Assembly: GCA_029238665.1 (NCBI GenBank)
Contig: JAQWFQ010000006.1
Span: 1 to 57,197, forward strand
Length of the DNA: 57,197 bases
Reading direction: 5' to 3'
Source of the DNA: Crocinitomicaceae bacterium
GTDB taxonomy: Bacteria > Bacteroidota > Bacteroidia > Flavobacteriales_D > Crocinitomicaceae
In this document: positions 51,814-57,197 of the stretch, one piece after another
How the letters are laid out: the number at the start of each line of letters is the position of its first letter
Numbering within the stretch: position 1 is the stretch's first letter
The notes under the pieces: generated by a model
The model's database searches: none
What the model saw: the letters and a program-made list of their open reading frames with translations, nothing else
What the model was told of the DNA's origin: nothing
Position numbers and translations under genes: made by a program

Positions 51814-51992
51814 TATTGATATAAATTTCGAAGGTGTAAAAATAATAAAATCCTGCTCCTAGTAGGTGCTTATAGCTTCAATTATCTTGGTTTAGACATA
51901 AATTATTCCAAACTAAATATAACTGACACATTGTCTAGAATAAAATCTTAAAATATAGTATGAGAAATCGAATTAGATTAGATGATTCGCAT

Positions 51993-52000
51993 TATCTTTG
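51993..52000 (+). promoter_or_regulatory. TAnnTTTG -7 box of guaA
   Basis: TATCTTTG, a perfect match, is separated from the ATG at 52005 by exactly four bases (CGGT). The box lies inside an in-frame extension of guaA that reaches 51960, which argues against any start upstream. Confidence 0.6.
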
Positions 52001-52004
52001 CGGT

Positions 52005-53537
52005 ATGCATGAAATGATTTTAATACTCGACTTTGGATCTCAATACACTCAACTAATTGCTCGTAGAGTGCGCGAATTGAATATTTATTGTGAGATCCAC
52101 CCATGGAATAAGTGTCCTGAATTAACAGCTAATATTAAGGGAGTTATCCTATCGGGTAGTCCTTTCTCTGTTAGAGATAATGATTCACCAAAACCAGATT
52201 TGTCAAAAATAAAAGGGAAGTACCCGTTGTTAGGCGTTTGTTTTGGTGCTCAGTATATGGCGAATAATTTTGGTGGTGAGGTTTTGCCTTCAACTATCCG
52301 TGAGTATGGTCGTGCTAATCTTTCTTTTGTAGATCAGTCAAATGTTCTGTTAAAAGGAATGTCAAATGATTCACAAGTTTGGATGTCTCATGGTGATACA
52401 ATTAAAAAAATTCCAAATAATTTTAAGGCGATAGCTAGTACAAAAGATGTTGAGTATGCAGGTTATGAAATAGAAGGAGAACAAACGTTTGGTATTCAAT
52501 TTCACCCTGAAGTATACCATTCATTAGAGGGCTCTATTTTATTGAAAAACTTTTTGGTTGGTGTTTGTGCGTGTGCTCAAGATTGGACTCCAAATGCATT
52601 TGTTGATGAAACGGTACAAAAAATTCAAGATAAAGTCGGAAATGATAAAGTGATTTTAGGTCTTTCTGGAGGGGTTGACTCTTCTGTTGCAGCAGTTTTA
52701 CTTCACAAGGCTATAGGAGAAAACTTACATTGTATATTTGTCGATAATGGGCTGCTTAGAAAAGATGAGTTCTCGTCTGTTTTAGAGTCGTATAAAGGTA
52801 TGGGGCTTAATGTTAAAGGAGTGAATGCTGCTGACAAGTTTTATGCAGAATTAAGTGGGGTTTCAGACCCTGAGGCTAAACGAAAAGCAATTGGGAAAGT
52901 GTTTATTGATGTTTTTGATGAGGAGTCAAAATTAGTTGAGAATGCGAAGTGGTTAGGTCAAGGAACCATTTACCCTGATGTAATTGAATCTGTTTCAGCT
53001 ACGGGTGGACCAAGTGCTACAATTAAATCTCACCACAATGTTGGAGGATTGCCAGATTACATGAAGCTAAAGGTTATAGAACCGTTACGTTTATTGTTTA
53101 AAGATGAAGTAAGGCGAATAGGTAAATCACTAGGGATAGATCCTAATATTTTAGGGCGTCATCCATTTCCTGGTCCAGGACTAGGAATTCGAATACTGGG
53201 AGATGTTACAGCTGAAAAAGTTGCTATTCTTCAAGAAGTTGACCATATCTTTATTTCAACATTAAAAGAGGATGGGCTTTATGATGATGTTTGGCAAGCT
53301 GGAGCCATCTTTTTACCGATTCAATCGGTAGGTGTAATGGGCGATGAAAGAACGTATGAAAATGCTGTTGCTCTAAGAGCTGTTAGCTCTACGGATGGAA
53401 TGACTGCTGATTGGTGCCATTTACCGTACGAGTTTTTAGCGAAGGTTTCGAATAAAATTATTAACCAAGTGAAGGGGATTAATAGAGTAACATACGATAT
53501 CAGTTCTAAACCACCTGCAACCATTGAGTGGGAGTAA
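52005..53537 (+). CDS. guaA: GMP synthase (glutamine-hydrolysing)
   Basis: Converts XMP to GMP. 510 residues from the ATG at 52005 ([16 protein letters not shown]), which matches the usual family start; the frame is open to 51960 but the promoter lies there. The glutaminase domain has [10 protein letters not shown] with the nucleophilic Cys and FHPEVYHS; the ATP-pyrophosphatase has [14 protein letters not shown]; the dimer domain has [18 protein letters not shown]. The LysM gene follows 48 bases downstream and may be co-transcribed. Confidence 0.97.
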   Translation: MHEMILILDFGSQYTQLIARRVRELNIYCEIHPWNKCPELTANIKGVILSGSPFSVRDNDSPKPDLSKIKGKYPLLGVCFGAQYMANNFGGEVLPSTIREYGRANLSFVDQSNVLLKGMSNDSQVWMSHGDTIKKIPNNFKAIASTKDVEYAGYEIEGEQTFGIQFHPEVYHSLEGSILLKNFLVGVCACAQDWTPNAFVDETVQKIQDKVGNDKVILGLSGGVDSSVAAVLLHKAIGENLHCIFVDNGLLRKDEFSSVLESYKGMGLNVKGVNAADKFYAELSGVSDPEAKRKAIGKVFIDVFDEESKLVENAKWLGQGTIYPDVIESVSATGGPSATIKSHHNVGGLPDYMKLKVIEPLRLLFKDEVRRIGKSLGIDPNILGRHPFPGPGLGIRILGDVTAEKVAILQEVDHIFISTLKEDGLYDDVWQAGAIFLPIQSVGVMGDERTYENAVALRAVSSTDGMTADWCHLPYEFLAKVSNKIINQVKGINRVTYDISSKPPATIEWE

Positions 53538-53585
53538 TTTATTCTTGGCATAGGGATTGTAAAATCAATTCCTTAAATTAGAGCT

Positions 53586-55370
53586 ATGCGTACTATTCTG
53601 ATCTTCATTTTAATTAACTGTTCACTTGTTGTTTATAGTCAACCTGGTATTGCTAATCTTGTAGAAGAGAATGGAGAACGATTTTATCAACATAAGGTAG
53701 AAGAAGGGAATACACTTTGGATGCTTCAGAAAATGTATGATATTCCTGCAGAAGTGATTTTAAGTGAAAATCCATCCTTGAAAGAGGGGTTAAAGGTAGG
53801 GCAGATTGTACTTATTCCTGTCGTAGAAGTTGAGAATACTCGCTTAGTAACCTATACGGTTAAAAAAAAAGAAACGCTTTATGGCCTTTCTGTAAAATTC
53901 GATATTTCTATTGATGAGTTAATTTCATTAAATCCAGAACTCGTTGACGGATTGCAAAAAGGACAGTTAATAAATGTACCTGAAGATTTGTTGGCTGAGG
54001 GTGGAAATCAGGATTTAACAACTACTGTAAATCCATTTGTTACTGACACCACCGCTGTGCAAAGTACAAAAGCAGTTGTGGACATGTCGTTTAGTGATTC
54101 AACCATTAAGCATACGGTAATGGCGCATGAAACCATGTATAGTATTTCTAAGCGATTTATGGTGACTGTTTCTGATTTAATGAAGGATAACAACCTTACA
54201 TCATCATCATTATACGAAGGTCAAATTTTGACAATCACAGTAAAGCAAGAGCGCGTAGAAAAGGTCGGCTTTGGTGTTGTTTCAGAAATGTCTGGCTTTG
54301 AACATGAAGATTCTTTGGTGTTTAATACTAAAGATGAGTACCGTGTTGCAGTGTTACTACCCTTTAACCTTGATCACACTACAGGTTCTTCTCAATATTT
54401 ATCAAATTTATCGGCCCAATTCTATATGGGGGCTTCAATGGCTCTTGATTCACTTCAAGTTCAGGGCTTAAATGCACGTGTTTATTTCTTTGACACTAAA
54501 AATGATTCAACGACTATTGCTGAGGTGTTAAGCACAAAAGGCTTTGCTGAAATGGATTTGATTGTCGGGCCTTTAATTGCTAGGAATATGAAGATGGTCG
54601 CCAATTACTGTAAAGAGCATGAAATCCGAATGGTCTTGCCTGTTTCATCTGATGCGAGTATTTTGAAAGGGAATCGATTGGTATACAGTAGTGTCGCTTC
54701 AACGATTTCACTGATGAATGAATTGGCGTTGTATCTTTTAAACAGTAGTACAAACGATAATATCGTACTGATTAAACCAAGAGATCAGAAAAGTATGGCG
54801 CTTTACGAAGCATTTCGAAAAACATTTGTTGAGAGTGATTTTGAAGGGAGCCGTCCAAATTTAATTGAAACAACAATTGATGGTTTTGGCACGTATATTA
54901 AGAAAGGCGTTAATACACGGTTTATTGTTCCTACGCTAGATCAAGGTACAGCAACACGGTTTATGTCGAATTTAAATCGACTTGCTTTTAACTCTAATAC
55001 AGACGAGATTTTTGTCTATGGGACGAAAGAATGGCTGAATTTCAAGGAGATTAAAAACACGTATAAAAATACGTATAATTTCCATTTCGTAAGTTCAAAT
55101 ATGAATGATTATTACACGGAATTAGCTGTGTGTGCAAATCGAACTTTTAGGGCGAATTACAATACTGATATGACTAAATTGTCAATGCAGGCTTATGATG
55201 TTATACTGTATTGTTGCAGTTCTTTTTTTCTTGAGGGAAAAAAGCAAAACCTGTTAATGAACGCGTTTAATTTGAAACAGGTTTCTGTGAATGATGGCTA
55301 TGAAAACGCTAAGATTTTCTTGATTGAACAAGAAGATTTTGAGTTGATTAAGTCGGGAGAGTCAAATTAA
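53586..55370 (+). CDS. LysM protein with periplasmic-binding-like C-terminal domain
   Basis: 594 residues. Signal peptide (MRTILIFILINCSLVVYS), three LysM domains at about 35-78, 89-132 and 175-218 (HKVEEGNTLWMLQKMYDIP, YTVKKKETLYGLSVKFDIS, HTVMAHETMYSISKRFMVT) joined by Thr/Val-rich linkers, then from about 262 a type-1 periplasmic-binding-protein-like fold (YRVAVLLPFNLD, YMGASMALDSL, DLIVGPLIARNMKMVANYC, IRMVLPVSSD). LysM units hold the protein to peptidoglycan; the C-terminal fold may bind a small ligand or peptide. A recurring but uncharacterised architecture in Flavobacteriales. Confidence 0.85.
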   Translation: MRTILIFILINCSLVVYSQPGIANLVEENGERFYQHKVEEGNTLWMLQKMYDIPAEVILSENPSLKEGLKVGQIVLIPVVEVENTRLVTYTVKKKETLYGLSVKFDISIDELISLNPELVDGLQKGQLINVPEDLLAEGGNQDLTTTVNPFVTDTTAVQSTKAVVDMSFSDSTIKHTVMAHETMYSISKRFMVTVSDLMKDNNLTSSSLYEGQILTITVKQERVEKVGFGVVSEMSGFEHEDSLVFNTKDEYRVAVLLPFNLDHTTGSSQYLSNLSAQFYMGASMALDSLQVQGLNARVYFFDTKNDSTTIAEVLSTKGFAEMDLIVGPLIARNMKMVANYCKEHEIRMVLPVSSDASILKGNRLVYSSVASTISLMNELALYLLNSSTNDNIVLIKPRDQKSMALYEAFRKTFVESDFEGSRPNLIETTIDGFGTYIKKGVNTRFIVPTLDQGTATRFMSNLNRLAFNSNTDEIFVYGTKEWLNFKEIKNTYKNTYNFHFVSSNMNDYYTELAVCANRTFRANYNTDMTKLSMQAYDVILYCCSSFFLEGKKQNLLMNAFNLKQVSVNDGYENAKIFLIEQEDFELIKSGESN

Positions 55371-55509
55371 GCAACTCTTCGGTATATTTCTCGTTTTTTT
55401 ATTGAGTATTTAAATCTAAGGCTAAGTTTATAGCTTTATCAGGGAAGTTTATTTATATTTAGGTTAACAGTAGGTCAAAGTAGACAGACTCAAAAAAAAC
55501 CTTTAACCA
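55371..55509. other. Intergenic spacer before the adhesin operon
   Basis: 139 bases of AT-rich sequence without a clear terminator. A TATATTTA box (one mismatch to TAnnTTTG) lies in the second half and might start a transcript for the two following genes. Confidence 0.3.
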
Positions 55510-55866
55510 ATGATGAAATTAACGGTTGTTTTCTTATTTGTTATGTGTTTTTGTAACGCATCCTTTTCAGCTCAATTTAGTTTGGATGAGCTTAGTTTAC
55601 AAGACACATCAGTAACATATATTCAAAAAGAAATTCTTCTTGATGGAAGTATTTCGTATACCTTTCAATCAAATAGGGTACTGTTAGCAGAACGTGCTGA
55701 TGTTTGGGAGAGTCGCTTTGGCATCACATTTCCTGATATCATTTCAATAGAATTGAATGTCATTGATCAATCGATTTATTTAGTCCTTTCTGCAAGCCAT
55801 ACTGTAGAGTCACTTAATACCATTTTAAAACGATTTAAAGTGGTCAACTACTTAATCCAAACGTGA
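55510..55866 (+). CDS. Small exported protein (118 aa)
   Basis: Signal peptide MKLTVVFLFVMCFCNASFSA (cut near residue 21), then about 95 residues with alternating strand and helix (TYIQKEILLDGSISYTFQS, FPDIISIELNVID, ESLNTILKRFKV). No family recognised. The stop shares one base with the next ATG (TGATG), so it is translated together with the large adhesin and may serve as its accessory or chaperone. Confidence 0.62.
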   Translation: MMKLTVVFLFVMCFCNASFSAQFSLDELSLQDTSVTYIQKEILLDGSISYTFQSNRVLLAERADVWESRFGITFPDIISIELNVIDQSIYLVLSASHTVESLNTILKRFKVVNYLIQT

Positions 55867-57197
55867 TGAAAAACCTAATTTTCATAGCGTTTACGTTTCT
55901 TGTATTTGTAACTTCATACACGCAATGCAATACAAACACATCCATTTGTACACCGGGTGTAGCAGGTCCTTTTAATTTTATTAATGCTTCGGCAAACCCT
56001 TCTTCATGCTTAGATTTTCAGGTAGCAGGTCCAAATTATGCCTATATTATTCTGTACATCACCACTGGTGGAGATTTAAACCTACTTCTTGATGGTGATC
56101 AAACCAGTGGGTTTCTAGATGTATCAATATTTGACATTACGAACGCAGCTGACCCATGTACTGCACTTTCTACAGGAACAGAAATTGGGTGTAATTATGC
56201 AAGTTCTCCGAGTGGGTGTAATGAGTTTGGTACATCTTTTCCGTGTACATCTGAGGTTCCTGCACCAGTTGTTGCTGCAGGAGATGTGGTAATGATTCTT
56301 GTAGAAGATTGGAGTGATATTATGACAAGTTTTACGTTGGAGTTAAGTACGACTCCTGGTAGTGCTCAGACAGGTCCGCCAGACCCAACAATTACGGCTG
56401 TGCCACCTTTGTGTATGATGGATGCCCCGATTCAGTTAACCGCTGTTGATATGGGGGGTGTTTGGAGTGGAGCAGGTGTTTCCTCAACAGGATTGTTTAA
56501 CCCCGCTTTAGCTGGGCCAGGTACGTTTACAATTGATTATACAATTGGTTCTGCTCCTTGTGACGCTGCAGCTCAAACTACAATTACAGTGAATCCTGAG
56601 CCGACTGCCGATGCAGGGCCAGACCTGACTGTTTGCTTAGGCTCGTCAATTATTATTGGAGCTGATCCAGTTTTCAATGTTGATGGAGCAAGTTATTCTT
56701 GGAATAATAATGGTAGTTCAGGTACGATTAACTTATCAGGTATTAATCCAGACAATGGACAGGAGTCTGTTAACCCTACTGTAGTTACAACGTATGAACT
56801 TACAATTAATGATAATGGATGTGTCGCTACGGACCAAGTTACTGTAGCTGTAGATTCACCTCCAACCGCTTCAAATTTACCGCCAATCAGTGTGGAATGT
56901 TTGTCTGATGTACCTGTACAGGATGTTACACAGGTTACGGATGAATCAGATGATTTAACCAATTTTCCATTAGTTGCTTATGTAGGGGATGTTTCAGATG
57001 GATTAACATGCCCAGAAACAATCATCAGAACCTACTCTGTTACAGATGATTGTGGGCATTATATTTATGTAACACAAACAATACTGATTAATGACATCAC
57101 CGCACCAACAGCTTCTAACCTTACGCAAGTAAATGTAGCATGTACGGCAGACATACCTGCGGTAAACATTTTGAATGTAACTGATGAGGCTGATAAC
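55866..57197 (+). CDS. Large secreted repeat adhesin, N-terminal part (partial)
   Basis: The frame is open from the ATG at 55866 to the end of the window (444 residues, no stop). A signal peptide (MKNLIFIAFTFLVFVTSYT) is followed by a PPC-like domain at about 20-160 with paired cysteines, an Ig-like unit at about 175-240 (GVWSGAGVSSTGLFNPALAG, GTFTIDYTI), a PKD-like unit (ADAGPDLTVCLG, TTYELTINDNGC), and then Ig/HYR-type repeats beginning PTASNLPPISVECLSDVP and again PTASNLTQVNVACTADIP. Such proteins in gliding Flavobacteria are SprB-like adhesins that end in a gliding-motility C-terminal domain; the end here is unseen. Confidence 0.85.
   Translation, partial: MKNLIFIAFTFLVFVTSYTQCNTNTSICTPGVAGPFNFINASANPSSCLDFQVAGPNYAYIILYITTGGDLNLLLDGDQTSGFLDVSIFDITNAADPCTALSTGTEIGCNYASSPSGCNEFGTSFPCTSEVPAPVVAAGDVVMILVEDWSDIMTSFTLELSTTPGSAQTGPPDPTITAVPPLCMMDAPIQLTAVDMGGVWSGAGVSSTGLFNPALAGPGTFTIDYTIGSAPCDAAAQTTITVNPEPTADAGPDLTVCLGSSIIIGADPVFNVDGASYSWNNNGSSGTINLSGINPDNGQESVNPTVVTTYELTINDNGCVATDQVTVAVDSPPTASNLPPISVECLSDVPVQDVTQVTDESDDLTNFPLVAYVGDVSDGLTCPETIIRTYSVTDDCGHYIYVTQTILINDITAPTASNLTQVNVACTADIPAVNILNVTDEADN

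Noticed and set aside
56693-56962. 89-residue minus-strand frame in the adhesin
   Set aside because: Antisense to a clean 444-codon frame with secreted-repeat domains; considered a shadow.

Overview
The window looks like a chromosomal segment of a Bacteroidota bacterium, most likely order Flavobacteriales (a Crocinitomicaceae/Fluviicola-type organism is my best guess, not proven). The evidence is low G+C, several secreted proteins ending in a type IX secretion (T9SS) type A sorting domain with a PNP motif, many Bacteroidota-type DUF proteins and SPI-less lipoproteins, a five-column OmpA protein with PorE-like domain order, and promoters of the Bacteroidota TAnnTTTG type with little sign of Shine-Dalgarno sequences. 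No insertion sequence, prophage, integron, CRISPR array or tRNA was seen. Apart from the secreted-protein genes the content is core chromosomal.

Layout. 1-508: 3' end of a 23S rRNA gene, 5S rRNA and its terminator. 509-6228: folate-salvage enzyme, a DUF5777-type barrel, a lipoprotein plus msrB, a lytic transglycosylase and yidD. 6214-11956 (minus): three consecutive glycosyltransferases, a DUF547 lipoprotein and accA. 12007-17063: ispE, a large FG-GAP/VCBS T9SS cargo, an SGNH-PKD secreted protein and a nitroreductase. 17100-23453 (minus): a tightly packed six-gene operon of a GEVED/PPC protein, four tandem paralogous kelch-type T9SS proteins and a DUF4907 lipoprotein. 23650-23820: an overlooked 56-residue protein ending in a Cys-x2-Cys motif. 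23838-27941 (minus): pepT-holA-rsmE-DUF4159 operon and ndk. 28076-29048: a ZIP transporter followed by an inverted repeat and a probable small RNA gene with its own promoter and terminator. 29156-36882: Nudix, lgt, ATP-grasp/DUF6370/PaaY-like operon, tag, a barrel protein, GlcNAc kinase-like, SiaC-like, OmpH-like lipoprotein and DUF4924. 36879-41436 (minus): TPR protein, PorE-like OmpA protein, FAD-linked oxidase. 41543-47050: thiolase followed by three envelope/secreted proteins. 47055-51813 (minus): kdsC, DUF2520 and secA. 52005-57197: guaA, a LysM plus periplasmic-binding-fold protein, a small exported protein and the start of a large repeat adhesin that runs off the window.

How the genes fit together. 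Much of the window concerns the cell envelope: Sec export (secA, yidD), lipoprotein maturation (lgt), LPS precursor (kdsC), glycan synthesis (GT cluster), peptidoglycan turnover or binding (lytic transglycosylase, LysM, PorE-like) and a set of T9SS cargo proteins that would be displayed on or released from the surface. The most unusual observations are (1) at least three genes (a conserved hypothetical at 2996, ispE, guaA) whose start codon lies exactly four bases after a perfect TAnnTTTG promoter box, pointing to leaderless transcription, with near-matches at other genes; (2) the four-copy kelch/T9SS operon with its DUF4907 lipoprotein; (3) a candidate orphan small RNA at 28953-29048; and (4) a processive glycosyltransferase carrying a signal peptide and an N-terminal periplasmic beta-sandwich domain. 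All assignments come from reading the sequence and remembered family features; no database search was run.
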